In this document: positions 24,026-36,600 of the stretch, in pieces
Numbering within the stretch: the stretch's first letter is position 1
How the letters are laid out: the number at the start of each line of letters is the position of its first letter
Origin: Zonotrichia leucophrys gambelii
Taxonomy: Eukaryota; Chordata; Aves; Passeriformes; Passerellidae
DNA length: 64,000 nucleotides
Direction of reading: 5' to 3'
NCBI RefSeq assembly: GCF_028769735.1
Contig: NC_088173.1
Location: 20,648,038 to 20,712,037, forward strand
Translations under genes and position numbers: made by a program
Notes under the pieces: model-generated
Database searches by the model: none
Seen by the model: the letters and a program-made list of their open reading frames with translations, nothing else
What the model was told of the DNA's origin: nothing

Positions 24026-25699
24026 TTATAAGTTCTTCCTAACAAGAATTTAGTGCTGGTCCCTAGCTGGACTGTGCTCTGAAGTTTTGTGGTAGCTGTA
24101 CTATCATTCCTGAATTTTTAAAACTTAAGAAGTATTGTAAGTGTAAAAACATCTCTTGATTTTAGACATAGATTAATGACAAGCCATTTATTTTGATATT
24201 GTTTTCCATAAGGGGGCAAGGGAGAGTTTCTGTGAGGCTTGTAAGACAGCATATGAAGTGGGGGCTGGAAATGAAGTGCTGTATATTGCTGGCATGCTAA
24301 GAGATCAGCTATACATTTTCCAAATGAAACGTGAAGTTAACTGGCACTTCTGACATTAATTTATTTTTCCTTATCATGTACCTCATAGAATGGAGCAGCA
24401 TGAACATGCTTGAAGCAAAGTTCAGCATTGAAGAACAAAGACAAACATACAGAATAAAGTCTAGAACTGTAAATCAAAACTCTTCTCTCCTTCTCATGCC
24501 CCTTAAATTCTGATTCTTTAAATGCTTACCTTTTTTTCCTACTTTTAAGATCACAGGCTAAAAAGAATATCACCCCACTGAAAAGAGTTTGCCTTACCTC
24601 CAGCACAGATCACGATAGTAAGTGACCCTCTTGAGTGTTGATACAGGTCATCCTTTTCAACACAAATGCTATGAGTGGGGAATTATTTTAAGAGGAAAGG
24701 AGGGCCTGGGGTTCAAGGCTTGCCCCCAGATACAGCAATTCAAACTTGCTTTTCAACATGGTCAGAAGCAACTTTGGGCTGAGACACTTCTTAGCACTGG
24801 ATTTGAAGTAGAGCAATTCTCTAGTGTCTTGTTGGGGGACAACGAAATCCCAGACTGTGCCTTCTGCCTCTAGAGCTGTTCTGTGTATCAGACACATAAA
24901 TAAAATGTGTGCTTGAGCCTGGCATCAGGATTGTGTGGTTTATAGCAGTTTGGTAATCAGATGACTCATGTCAGCATTTGTTTTATTTCTAAATCTCTGT
25001 TGTTTCAGTTTAATTGTAGATCTGTTGAGTTTTGGTTTTAAGTTTTTCATCCAAGTCTCAGTTTCATTATAGGCCAGTTTAACATCAACAATGAAACTCA
25101 CCCTATGACAGGAGATGTAGGTATTTTGTGTGAAGAAGCTATGTTATGGCCAGGCTGCACAACAACCCTCCTTCTCTTGTTTGGATTTAAACCATAGCTC
25201 TCATGCTGCAATACCTCATCTAGTGGTTTTCCAAGACAGAATGAGCTCTGTCCTCAGGAACTTATTTGGAGCATGTAAGAAAAGGCATGTGTTTCATCTT
25301 TGCCTGTGAAAATGAAGTTCTCCCTCTGCTCATTATCTGAACAAGAAGCTCTCATCTTCTTGGGCTATTATACACTACATACGGTAAGCATGGAAATACA
25401 TTCTTACCAGCCTTTACTGGACACATGGAGAGCAGTTTTACTTTTGCATCTTATAGAAAGCAAATGAGATTGACTAAAAGTACAGTACTGCATGCATAAT
25501 TCTTATTTTCTTTTTTATTTGTGTGCCTTGTTTTGATTTTGTAGAGTGTTTTCTGCAAAAGGATTGTGGTATTAAATATTACTTAAGGTAAATACAGATT
25601 TGAGAAAATGCTTTAACATTGGAATATAGTTTATCTGAAAAGTTCCCACATAGTTTAACACTGTTTGTTTTTTTTTTTTTATGACTGTAGAAGCCTCCC
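24026..25699. other. AT-rich noncoding DNA
   Basis: No exon or repeat was recognised. A TGACTCA (AP-1 type) word lies at about 24962-24968. T runs occur near 25669-25680. Confidence 0.5.
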
Positions 25700-25915
25700 A
25701 CTCCTTATAAAATGCTTGTTACATTAATTATGGGGTCTGTTAGACAACTGATTTCCCCCATATCAAAACAAAGGAAATACTCCTGGGAACATGAGACAGT
25801 TTCTGTAAATCAGTATCTGTGCATATCAGTTGCCATGCAAACTAGTACTATTGTACTTTGACAAAATCAACATGCAATTAACTAATTAGTGTTTGTTTCT
25901 CAATATGTATGAAGT
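25700..25915. promoter_or_regulatory. Candidate conserved noncoding element (enhancer-like)
   Basis: Homeodomain-type sites ('acattaattatgg' at about 25721-25733 and 'caattaactaattag' at about 25875-25889) bracket SOX/TCF-type (aacaaagg, about 25768) and POU-like (catgcaaac, about 25834) words. There are no frames, low-complexity sequence or repeat signatures here. The composition resembles vertebrate developmental enhancers. Conservation is not testable from this sequence alone, so this is inference. Confidence 0.32.
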
Positions 25916-28900
25916 ACAAGGACAGGAAGAAAACTGGCTACAAAACATTCAAAATAGCATGTGCTAGGTAATAGAAAACAAGCTTTAAAAGGTCTACTAG
26001 TCCAGAGAAAGAAAAATGCTTTAATTCATGCTACAGCTAATTCTTTCAGGGTTGTTTCTACACAGCCCTTTTCAGAGAAAAACTGACTTTATTAATCCTT
26101 CTGTCATTTGCTCTTAATACCTTTTGTCATTATGTTATTGGCATATCAGTTTTTTTCTCCATATATTTCCAGTAATTCTCCAAGATGGAGCTTCACTTTG
26201 TTGTATATGCTTCAGGCAATAATAAATACACTTAAATTAGGTTAAATATATTAATTTAATATTATATTAAATATAATTAAATTAGATTTCTCAACTTAGA
26301 TCTTTTTGGTGAGAATGGTATGCATGGAAGTCACTTACTGTGAGAGAGCAGCTATATTTCTGTTCATCAGTCATATATTTGGTGGAAAGAAGATTGAAAA
26401 TTTCCCCTACACGCATAGGTGATGGATTGGTATGTCTTTTGAATTAGAGTTCTGTTGGGCATAGGCTTAGTTTTGCGTGCCCAAGAGTAATTATATGTAA
26501 ACACACCACCACAGTGAAATTGTGAACAGAAATGCAATGAGCATTAACAAGTAAACACTTCATGCAGTTTTAAAAAGTTTTAACCTTGTAGTGAGGAAGA
26601 TAGACCATGATGGATGAACTGGATCCAATATGCTGTCATATTAAACAAAAAAAACCAATGAAAAAAGCAAAAAAGAAAATACTTATGGAAAAGTTTGCAT
26701 GCAGTGATAGATGTTTTAACTGATACACATAAATTCTAGTTCCCTTTGAATCAACTGGAAAAAAAAGAATAGTTGTGGTTCCAAGAAGCATAAATTATGT
26801 ATCTGCATCTTTTGAGTTGACTGTTTCTTTATAAAATGTATCTTTCGATGACTTTTTGAATTATCATTAGTGCATTAAGAAAAAACTGTAGAACTTTAAA
26901 CTGAGTCTAATTTTGGATCCCATTAAAAACCATATTGTTCTGTCTGAGCCCTATTTCCTAGAAAACGTAAGAGTAACTGCTCTTTCCCACAATTCTGCAG
27001 GATGGGTAATAGCTCTGCTGTCACATCACCTTTTTTGTAACCTGCTGTGCACAATGCCTGCCACATCATTAATCTCAACAACTTTTTGGGACCTGGATTC
27101 TGGAGCAGGTTCTCTTCTAAGGAGCCTTCCTGTGGCGAATAAATAAGTTAAAAGACCTCAGCCGACTCCAACAGGTTTTTGACTTGGGGAGGAAAGGAAA
27201 GGTTGAAGAAAATGTTTCCTCAAAAGCAGTAACTCACATCCTTTAGTAATTTCTAATGATTGGAATGAAGATGAAAATGGACTTGAATACAGTGAGGATA
27301 TTTTTTGTGTTCTCTGCGTGAATTATTTTGTGTTCTCTGCATGAATTATTAACTAAAATGGTATTTCTAAGAATACCTATAATGTTGCCACAATAACAAT
27401 AAAAATGCCTTATCAAAGAAGCTACAAAATTGAACAGTGAAATATTTATTTGAGGATTGTTGCTCTAGCTCTCAGAGACTTGAATGTAAACCAATTCAAG
27501 TACGTGAAAAATTCAACATCCTCCTAGTTGGTCTTCAATAAAATCCAGGTGTGGTACACCAAGCAATTGAAGCATGAAGATGCTGCTCACATAACCTTTA
27601 TTCCACTCTGTTTGAGCAATGCTTTCTATATCCAGAACTATTACAGTCTCCCAGTCTTTGATCTACAGGGACAAAAAACAGTTTTGAAACAGTAAAATAC
27701 AATAGCCATTCCCCAAATGGATCTGTTCACCTTTTTCTACCAAAAACCTTTGCTTGCCCCTCAAACCCTAAGGACTTGCACCATTTCTGGAACACCTTGT
27801 GCCATTGAACAAACTTTTTCTCAGCTGCTGAGATTATCTGTTTCTATGTGGGCATGAAAATGGAGTGAGGATTGATGTGTTCACCTTGAGAAGATGGTTT
27901 TGGTTGGTTTGTTTATTTTTACTGAGTTGTCTAAGTTGGCAAAGCTGGAAATTACTACTGAGCAGTAATTTTCCTGAGGGTTTTGACTTCCTCTTTGATT
28001 TAACTGTCAGTGTGTATTGAAATAATAAGTATTTGTAGTGGCTAACAGTGGGACTGTGAGAAACAGCATTCACACAGCTTCTTTTCTAAAACCTGGATTC
28101 TTGTTATGTGATATTTGCATTACCCAGAAGATGCTGTGTGTCTGCACAAAATTGGGCTAAAACCAGGAAGAGATCTTTGTTTTGTCAACCATATACCTAA
28201 ATCTTAATAAGGCACTAGATCTCTTGGGGACTTAGTGAACAAAGGTTTCTCCTGGGTACAAACACCTTCCAAGCTTTAACTTTGTTTTCAGGACTTTGGA
28301 GAAAAGGAAAAATGCAAAAGATTGGGGATCTGTGTTATCTATTTTACATGAAAACAAACAGTTACTAACTTATTCCTCTAAGGAATAAAGCACTAAGGTA
28401 ATGATAATAGCAATCATTAAGAACACCAGAAGTGACAGCTACAGCAAAATTGTTTTGAAAGCTAACCTGTTTTTAACTAGGTAATGCTAGTACATGCTTG
28501 TCCCTATAAGCAAAGCCTGAAATATCAATGTTGGTATGTGGGTATCCAAAGCCACAGATGCTGTATTTAGACTTTGTGAAATAACTCCTTTCTCAGTGCA
28601 TTCTGTGTAAAACAAAGCTGCATTTCATCAGTCTTAATAACCAGCACAACTCAATTACAGATTTTGTTTTGATTTATAGGGTGATCCTATAGCATTTTTT
28701 CTTTAGCATGAGCATATGTAGTTTCATAGAGTTACTTGTGTGAGTGATATTGCAGCAATCAAAGCAATGAATGTGTGGCAGCTTCACTCTTCAGATAAAT
28801 TGTTATTATAGATTTTTTTATAGGTTTCATTGTGGTTTGAAAATTATTGTCTTCCACTGCCTAAACAGTGGATGAGTCTTGTCAAGTGTGGGAAGAAAAC

Positions 28901-29180
28901 TGATCTTTACACATTAACGCTCACTACAGGCAGACCTCAATGAAAATACACACCTGAGCATATTTAAATGAGTTATTGACTGACCTTTCCTTTCTTTTCT
29001 GTATCAAAACAGAACTTCAGCAGGGAGTTCTTTTTCATGTAGTATTGTATTGTCAGGCTTGGTTACATTTTCACCAGCATGTAAAGATGGGTGCCATACT
29101 TTTAAAATTAAGAATTGAACCTCAATTTTATTTAATCAGTTTGGAATAAATTGATTAATTGATTTTCCAAGACCCCCATC
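25916..29180. other. AT-rich noncoding DNA
   Basis: No exon was recognised. An AT-only patch rich in self-complementary words lies at 26220-26286. A 23-bp direct duplication lies at 27303-27348. Short open frames (under 80 codons) carry no domain. Confidence 0.5.
27303..27348. repeat. 23-bp tandem duplication
   Basis: Units 27303-27325 and 27326-27348 are identical except for one base, where 'tgcgtg' in the first is 'tgcatg' in the second. That difference is a likely CpG decay in one copy. Confidence 0.9.
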
Positions 29181-29250
29181 CATAGAATATCCTCAATTGG
29201 AAGGTATCCTAAAGATCATCGAGTCCAGCTCCTGGCCCAGGACATACAAT
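29181..29250 (-). repeat. CR1 LINE 3'-end fragment
   Basis: The plus strand shows 'catagaatatcctcaattgg', then 'aaagatcatcgagtccagct' and 'cctggcccaggaca'. This is the reverse complement of a CR1 3' terminus. It is about 70 bp, a very short 5'-truncated copy. Confidence 0.88.
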
Positions 29251-30229
29251 ATTGTAATAATTATATCTAAAATAGTCATAGTAACATGAAACAAAAAGTG
29301 GTTCCTGCTATATCTTTCAGTTCTGCAGTTGTGAGCAAGTCAGACCTTTGAATTCTGGATGATTAGGCTACTAGGCTTCAATAAGTTATATAAGTTATTA
29401 GGCTTCAATTATTACCTTTCTTAAAATGAATTGAAAACAAGGTATAAAGGAAAATATTACTCAAGTTATCTCAAACACATGAAAGACTGAAGGGATTTCT
29501 GTTGCCAAAAAGATCCTTTTAATTAAGGAAATCAAATCTAATGAGAATCCAGCAATTTCAAGTATTGAATCATAATGAAATGCAGTCAAAGAGACAATTT
29601 GGCTCCTGTAGATCTAATAGTATTCAAGTAAAGAGAAAGGAAAACATCACAATCTGTGAATGCAGTAGCAGCATTAAACAGTTTAAATAAGAACAGCCCA
29701 CTGCCAGGGTAGTGAAACTACCTACTTTATGGGAGATTTATGCATCTTCAGCTCAAGTACAAATGTGAAAACCAGAAACCAACCAAGTGAACTACTCCAG
29801 AGGTGTGTAGCCCATCTGTTCACAGGACAGTAATTCCAAATTAAATAAAGTTCAGTGGCCAGAGTTATACCATGGAATTGATCTTCCACATCTGAATGAG
29901 GGGGAAACTGGAGTATCCAAATAGAGACTTAATCCTGATAATGAAAATGCCTGAGAGAACGAGGTAGATGTGACATTTGCAGATGAAATTTGGGCATGGA
30001 AGTGTTCAGCAGCTCCAGTACAATGACAGTCTATACTGAGTTATGAAGGTCCTGTAGAGCATTAATTTATTGTCTCAAAAAAAAGGACTGCTGTTGATGA
30101 ATTCTAGAATAAGATGTGGTTGTAAAATGCACTTTTTATAGGGACTGGAAATGCTTGCTCTGAATTAATATGAAGAATGAGAATAGAGCTGCTGTGGAAG
30201 TCTACAGTTAAGCATTAGAGAATACACAA
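29251..30229. other. AT-rich noncoding DNA
   Basis: No gene was recognised. A small direct repeat, 'taggcttcaat', occurs twice near 29374-29412. Confidence 0.5.
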
Positions 30230-30870
30230 GCTGCTGCATCCTTGATAGTTTGGTTGTGGGGCAATGCCTCATCTCCATGCATGGAAGGCAACATGGTGGC
30301 CAAGGGCTGTCTGGAATGATGACCTAGATGTCTTGTTGGTATGCATATATGATTGTAAATCACTCTCTTTTACTCACTGAATAGTGGAGCCCATGGCCTC
30401 CTGAGCTGCTCTGCATGGTGGTGTGTTGTACAACAGGAACTCCCCTTGAGCACGAATGACTCCCAAGGTGCTCCTTGAGGCTGAGGGATTCCTCGCTGCA
30501 ACAGCGTCTTGGTAAGTGATTCACAGCGAGCTAAACTTAGAAATCTTAGCTAAGTGATAAAAAGGATAAATTGTGCACACACAATCCTTTAGTCATAAAT
30601 CGCTGGCTAAGTCTGGGATTAGAAGTGGATCCACCTGCATCTAGACTCCTCCCTATGAAGGCATTTGGAACTCAAGGGGGTCCTTTCTGAACCCCTTGAC
30701 TCAATGGAAGGGTCTCAGCTTTGTCTAACCCTGTCCTCTATGCAGTAAATAATCCAGCTTGCTGTTGAATCTTGTTAAACCACTGCCACATTTATTACTG
30801 AACTTCATTAACTCTGTTTCAAATCAGTGCATTCAGAAATCTTGATAATTAAAACTCTCTACTTATCCAA
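30230..30870 (+). mobile_element. ERV-derived LTR-like block
   Basis: I recognise this as a repeated avian sequence. Its blocks include 'ggcctcctgagctgctctgc', 'ttcctcgctgcaacagcgtc', 'gctaagtctgggattagaag' and 'ccctgtcctctatgcagtaa'. An AGTAAATAA polyadenylation-like signal follows near 30745. The order suggests an LTR with part of an adjoining region, on the plus strand. Its ends and family (ERVL or ERV1 type) are uncertain. No retroviral coding frame is present. Confidence 0.6.
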
Positions 30871-33800
30871 AAAATAAAATGACTGACTAGACAATACCCT
30901 TCAATCTGTTGCATTAATTGAGGCCACTCTTCTGAATCATAGTTCAACTCTTCCCCTTAGGCTGCTAAATATGATGTAGAGGACAAACAACCCCATGGGC
31001 AAAAATTAGTACAGGGTACTTGATATGTGCCTTACCAAGAAACCAAGACATGAAAACACTTACCAGTAGCTTTGATAACACCTTATTTACCCTTTCTATT
31101 AGATCATAAATGTTGCTCAGGAACAGAGCATTCATTCTGGATTGTCATGATAACTAATTTTTTTCAGTTTTGTAAAATCTGTTCATTTTTATTTGCTCTT
31201 TCTTTGTGAAGAAAAGAAACATTAGGAAGTGTATCATGGAGTGAAAGTTCACAAGATGGAAAACAGCATACCAAAGTGTGCTTACCTCATAGCAATGTTT
31301 TCCTCAGTCTCTTTTTTAAAAATAAATTTTAGTACTTGTTTTTGGTGGGAGCTTTTTTATACCTTTTTGCTGATATGTTCAGTGTTTTCATAGAATTGGT
31401 CATCTTGAGTGAGCTACCAAAACACCATTGTATTTGCAATCCGGCAGTAAGAGCTCAGAGAAGAAAACACTTGGTGTAATATTTGTAATGAGAATTCTGG
31501 AATGAGAGCAGAGAACAAACTGGCAGCAGGAACAGTCTGAGGGATAAAGAAGTCTCATGCCTTCTTAAATGGGAGCAACAGATGTTCCATACACTGGTTA
31601 GTGGGGAGGCAGTGCAACATCTGCACATCACGTATAGAACATGCAGATATGTAGGTCTGAGTTAAAATCATATGAGAGGCAATTTGAAGTGCAGTGCTTG
31701 TAGGCACGGTATTTCAAGGATAAAAGAGGAAGGCAACTAGCAGGAGATGTGATATTTCACACTCATGATTCTACATTGCCAAGACAGTTTTCCTGTTAGA
31801 AAATTCTTACATATGTGGATTTATGTGTGCTGTGTTCCAGTAGTAAGTGAATATTCATAGTGTATCTTCTTCAAATGCTTTTCAAATTGCTAATAAGGAC
31901 ACTTCAGCAGGTAACACCTTCACCTATAGAACTACATAAGGTACAGGTTTTATATTAGCTCAACAAAGATGACTCAGTCCTCTTCAGAGCAGACCTTGAA
32001 TTACTACACGTCAAATATTTCCTTACAGCCAGATATCCTCTAGTCCTCAGTTTGCTTTGTTGTAAAATAAATCACTTCAATGTTTTTTGCATTTTGGCCC
32101 TTAGGCTCTCAGCAGACATTTGTAGAATGAGGGAAAACAAATGTCTGGGTTATACAAAGTTAATAAAACCAGATGCTATTAAGAGCTCACTGTATCACTA
32201 TTCCATGTATCAACATGAGCACTGGTTTGTATTGTTTCAACAAGAAGGAAAAGGAAGGAGCTAGTGTTAGGATGAAATAGAAAAAAAATTCATAACATTT
32301 AGAAAGTTTATTTATGAAAAAGATAATTAATTAATTCTTTGTATTAAAATCACAATTAATTCTTTGTATTAAAAACACATTGTGTAGAGATGTCTCTATT
32401 CCAAGTATTATGAAGAAACCCATCAATCTCAAAGTAAAACTGGCTAAATAATTATCAGTAATCAAGGTCAAAGTGAGAAACCAGAGTTAAGCCTTAATAT
32501 AATCATCCAGGTAATTGGACATTCCCTGTTAACATGGTGAGCTCAGGCAATGGGCAATATGCTTTTCTGTTGGTGAATGTGTGGCAGGAAACATGACATG
32601 AATTTGGATGTGCAATAGCTCTACCTTTCTGCCTTTTCTCTTAACTCCTTCTTCTGAATACATGTAACTCATGCTTTAAAGACCCTCAGCATGGCAAACA
32701 GCAGGCTAGGGGAGCAATCCAGTAAAGCTGGAATAAGTGGCTGGCTTCTAGGCTGAGGGTTTTTGGTTTAATGAACACCTTTTTCCTGGTCTTGGGGATA
32801 CGGATTTCTAGCACTGTTTTACCATGCTTAGCTTTAAACCAAAGTCCAGTAAGACCTTCAACGTGAACAAAGACAAATTTTTTATTTAGTCTTGAAGAAA
32901 ATCTTCAATGCAAAAATAATTACAATAGAAACAAGACTTTATTTTTCTAAAAGTAAATTCCTAAATTTTTCTAAAAATTAAAAAGTAATGAAAATGATGA
33001 TGTTGCAAAGTTGTTGTATATTCACTAAACATCAGGATGACTTTTTCTCTCTTTTTATCTGTTATCTTTGTGACTAACATGCTTGTCCAATCTAAATGTT
33101 AAACTTCAATTCCTTTTTCTGCCTGAAGGGATTAAAAGATGTGTTTCTCATTTTAGCCTCATTACCAGGGTGTGGTAAGCTCTGAGAAAGCATTAAGTAA
33201 CTCCTTCTCATTTTGAGATGTTCTCCTGGAAAGTAGACCTGGTTACCAGGATAGCTGTTTTCAACTTATTGAAACTGGAATAAATGGAAATCAAGAGGAC
33301 TCTAAATCTTTGCCTGTGGGGTAACTGCTTCACTCTCTGTATTTTGCAGCTGGCTTGAGTTGGTGTTGCCATATGTCTGCTGAAGGGTTTCTCCTTCATT
33401 TTCTCTCCTCCAGACTGAGTTCAGCCCCTGCTGCTCTTGCGAGGACACCAGTGACTGGTGACAGCTGGAGGAGGAGATATACATAGGAACTTATAGAACA
33501 TCCAGATTTGCTGGCACTCTAATAAGTAAACTGATTTTGCTCACCACATCAGTCATATATTTATTAATGCTGGGAGGCTTGGGAATACCTGAAAGAAGTG
33601 TCACTTTTGGTGAGCACATCTTACTGAGCTGTGACCTGGCAGCCTACCACATTCTGTGAGTACGGCAACAGCTCTCACCATGATATTTCCTATTTTCACA
33701 CCATCGAGTTTGTTATTTTTTTAATAGAAAAATGGTTTTGTTGCTGTCTTTCATTTCATGAATCAAGCCTGCAAGATCTGACTCAAATTTATTACTATCT

Positions 33801-35790
33801 TTGGGAAAGCTAATGGCATATTGTTATGTAAATTTGAATTCTATTGCAAAAATTGTAATTAACTGCTCATTGTAGCTTTTACTACTTCAATTCCCTAATT
33901 GTATATTTTGCCTTAAATAATGTGCATACCATGATTTATTCTTTCTTCTCTTTTGCTTACCATGTCCTCATAGAAACATAGAAAATGTTTGTAAATACAA
34001 TATTAATTTTAACATTTGAAAGGATTAAACCAGAAAAGTTTACTCTTGTAATTAAACTCTATGGTTCTGAACTCATGGAACTGCTTTCAGGACCTTCTTC
34101 AGCACAAACTCTTCCTCAACTTTAATATCTCTTTAAAACTCTATATACACTGGCTTCAAATAGACAGCATATTGATGTCCAAGGAGAAAATTCTAGGTAT
34201 GGTAACCAAAGAACTCAGACATGTTTGGTCATAATCAATTACTCTGGTATGTGGTTCTTGGTTGTTTTAGCCATATGGAATCACAGCAGCTGTAGTTACA
34301 GAGTTGCTAATGTGCTTAAAAAGTGAAGGAGCCTAAAAATTTTGCTAGAGAAAGCTGCAGTGCCCTGTAAACAAGTATTTCTACTGTTGTTAAGTGATAC
34401 AGGAGCAGCAATTGCAACTCCAACTGACTGATGCTCTGCTCTCCTGAGGCATTCACTCTGAAGAAATTGCTCTGCAATGCCAAACTGAGCTCATCTTTTT
34501 ATATTAACTTCTCTGAATTAATTGCCTACTATGTATCTTCTCTTTGGTGCACATCTTCTTTCCAGTTAAACATTACTGTTCAAATGTCAGCTTGCCCCAT
34601 GGTTTTCAGTTGATAGCAGCCTCATTATTCACTCAGTATCAATTATCTCTGTAAGTTTTGTCTTTTAAATTTTGTGTTCCACTGGACTCATGAGATCAGT
34701 AGCCTTTACTAAATGCTCGTGACTCTCTGCTCAGGCAGAACAATGAGCAAAGGTTTCAAACTACTGCCCCTGCCTGGGACTTCATGGTCCTAGGTGGGTG
34801 GAAGCCTTTTGTGGAAGGAGAGTCTTCATTCCTGCATGTGTGTTCTTAATGATCCAGTTTTATCAAAAATCATTCTGCAGATAACAAGCAACAACACCCA
34901 AATACTTTCTTTGGAAGAGAGGAAGGGATGTAATTTTGATGTGGTGAGCAGTCATGAAAGTGTGTTAAGATGGTGAGGGAAAACAGCAGTAATTGAGGCT
35001 GCTCTAACTCCATTTTCAATTTTATTTTCAGGATAAAGAAATTGCTGTTAGAAGCCTGAATAGGTGAAATCTCAATAAGAAAAAAAAAGATGAATAAGGC
35101 AAGATAAAAATTGCAACGAGTGAATGTACCTGTGTATAGCTGAGAATTAAGAGAATTTTTAAAATAGTGCCAGAAGGTGAGAGAATTTTGAGCAGCTTTT
35201 TTTCCTTTTAATTATTTATCAGAAAAGAAGAAATACATAACAAGCAGATATGACTTTAGAAAACGTCTCACGTTTTGATCTGTAGGTCATACATCATGAC
35301 CCAGAAAAAGAGAAAAAGTAGTTTAATCTGCTTGAGTGAGCTCCTTAACACAGAGGTATCTGCTTAATGTTTTGATCATGATGAAGGTGATGCTTGTTTA
35401 GACACCTGCCCTTACGGAAAGACTTGATGGTCTTCAATCTTTACAGTGGACCTGTCTGGAGAAGCCTGAGGCTTGTACTACCACTCCCTCCACACTGCAG
35501 CTCAGGCTGAGGTCGTCTTTAGTTTCAAGATGTGTCAATTGAGTACAGCTAGTTAAAAAAAAAAAAAGTCTTTGTGTCCTTTCTGCTCTTTCTGTCTCCT
35601 AAGACATTGAGACATTATTTAAATCAGCCTGGAATGGTTGATTTAATGATGAGGCCTGTATCAAAATAGGTAAATAGCTAGATGTATTGTGGAAATTTGG
35701 TCTGTACTGATTGTTCCATTTTATTTTATTTTGACAACCCCACTTTGGACCGCTGCCTCAGCACCTTAGTTTGTTAAGCTAAGACGTTTA
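30871..35790. other. AT-rich noncoding DNA upstream of the CpG island
   Basis: No exon, RNA gene or mobile element was recognised over almost 5 kb. A 25-bp tandem duplication sits at 32329-32378 and an A run at about 35555-35567. The plus and minus frames are all short (about 60-70 codons). Confidence 0.5.
32329..32378. repeat. 25-bp tandem duplication
   Basis: Units 32329-32353 and 32354-32378 match at all but one position. Each begins 'aattaattctttgtatt'. This is a simple slippage-type duplication. Confidence 0.9.
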
Positions 35791-36277
35791 AACTCAGACT
35801 TCTTTTCAAACGTGAAATGAGACTCAGGGCACAGCGCGGACTCCACGCAATGAAGATACATGCTGTCCTGTGCCCCCTCCTGTCCCCCGCCCCATTCTCC
35901 GCGCTGAACCAAAGGCTGAGAGATGCCATTTCTGCGCAGCTCTCCCAGGGGAAGGGGAGACAACTCTGCTTTTTAATGCGGAGAGAAATAAACACGCAAA
36001 TAAGCCCCTTGCCTCCCCTCCCCCGGGGATTCCATCGGGCGAGGGGAAGCAGCGTTTCTGTACTCGCAGCAAACTGATTTTTAAGGAAAAGCAGAAAGCG
36101 GGGGAGAGGAGCGGAGGGGAGGGGGCGGATGCTCCGGCATGGCACGCTCTGACGGCGCGGCTGCCCCGCACGCTGCGGCTTCCCTGCGGTTCCGCCGGGG
36201 CGGGACCGGGTCCGGGTCCGGAGCGGTACTGGGGGTGCGGCATCGCCGCTGTCCGCACGGGGGGCGTGGCCTCGAGG

Positions 36278-36285
36278 TGACGTCA
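36278..36285. promoter_or_regulatory. Perfect CRE palindrome
   Basis: TGACGTCA, the full consensus for CREB/ATF factors, lies about 140 bp upstream of the first splice donor. CREB sites that work in vertebrates usually lie close to the start site in CpG-island promoters, as this one does. Binding itself is inference. Confidence 0.65.
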
Positions 36286-36326
36286 TGGGGCGTGCCGGGG
36301 GCGTGTCGCGGCGGCGGTGCCGCGCC

Positions 36327-36352
36327 GGGCGGGCGCGGGATGGGGCGGGGGG
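36327..36352 (+). promoter_or_regulatory. GC-box cluster with G-quadruplex motif
   Basis: Runs of three or more G occur at 36327-36329, 36331-36333, 36337-36339, 36342-36345 and 36347-36352, with loops of one to three bases. This fits the standard G-quadruplex pattern and also contains Sp1-type GGGGCGGGG. Confidence 0.7.
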
Positions 36353-36424
36353 CGCGGCCGGACCCGGCGGGCCGGCAGCCGGCTGGGCGGGCTCCCTGCG
36401 GCACCCGGGCTCGCTCTGGCACCG
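36340..36424 (+). other. Putative 5' (first) exon ending at a splice donor
   Basis: The right edge is set by ACCG|GTGAGA, a good U1-type donor with the intron starting at 36425. The left edge is not visible and is placed loosely just after the GC boxes. The exon would probably be untranslated. A plus-strand frame from an ATG at 36139 in good context does run through this donor, but its composition looks like GC-rich noise. No gene name can be assigned. Confidence 0.45.
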
Positions 36425-36480
36425 GTGAGAGCGGGGGCGGCTCCGCACCTGCGGGGTCCCGGCGGGGACGGGCGCTGCCC

Positions 36481-36600
36481 TTTTTTTTAAATTTTATTTT
36501 TAAAAAATAATTTCTTTTTTTTTTGGTGGATTTCGTTTGGTTGTTCGTTTGGTTGGTTGGTTAGTTGGTTGATTTTTTTTTTGTGTTGTTCTTGTTGTAT
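36481..36600 (+). repeat. T-rich and (TTGG)n low-complexity block inside the CpG island
   Basis: About 120 bases of almost C-free, T- and G-rich sequence interrupt the CpG island, including a TTGG/TTGT repeat at about 36535-36570. The transition on both sides is abrupt. It lies immediately inside the putative first intron. Confidence 0.8.

Larger units (their letters stand above)
35800..36480 (+). promoter_or_regulatory. CpG-island promoter
   Basis: CpG density rises sharply here against a CpG-poor surround, with the peak at about 36110-36480. No TATA box is obvious. The core has a CACCC/KLF-type word (ggggcgtggc, 36261-36270), a perfect TGACGTCA (36278-36285), GC boxes ('atggggcgggg', 36340-36350) and a G-run cluster. 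A strong plus-strand splice donor follows at 36425, so transcription most likely runs rightward from about 36.3 kb. I saw no good minus-strand donor within the island, although a divergent transcript cannot be excluded. Open frames in the island (up to 224 codons on the minus strand) have proline-, arginine- and alanine-rich composition expected from GC-rich DNA. I cannot identify the gene. Confidence 0.85.

Noticed and set aside
35774..36448. 224-codon minus-strand open frame, the longest in the window
   Set aside because: It lies across the CpG island, where high GC removes stop codons. Its composition is proline, arginine, alanine and serine, other long frames overlap it on both strands, and no domain is recognisable.
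36139..36510. Plus-strand frame with an ATG in good context running through the 36425 donor
   Set aside because: It is glycine-, arginine- and alanine-rich with no known domain. GC-rich sequence explains it, although a short coding first exon cannot be fully excluded.
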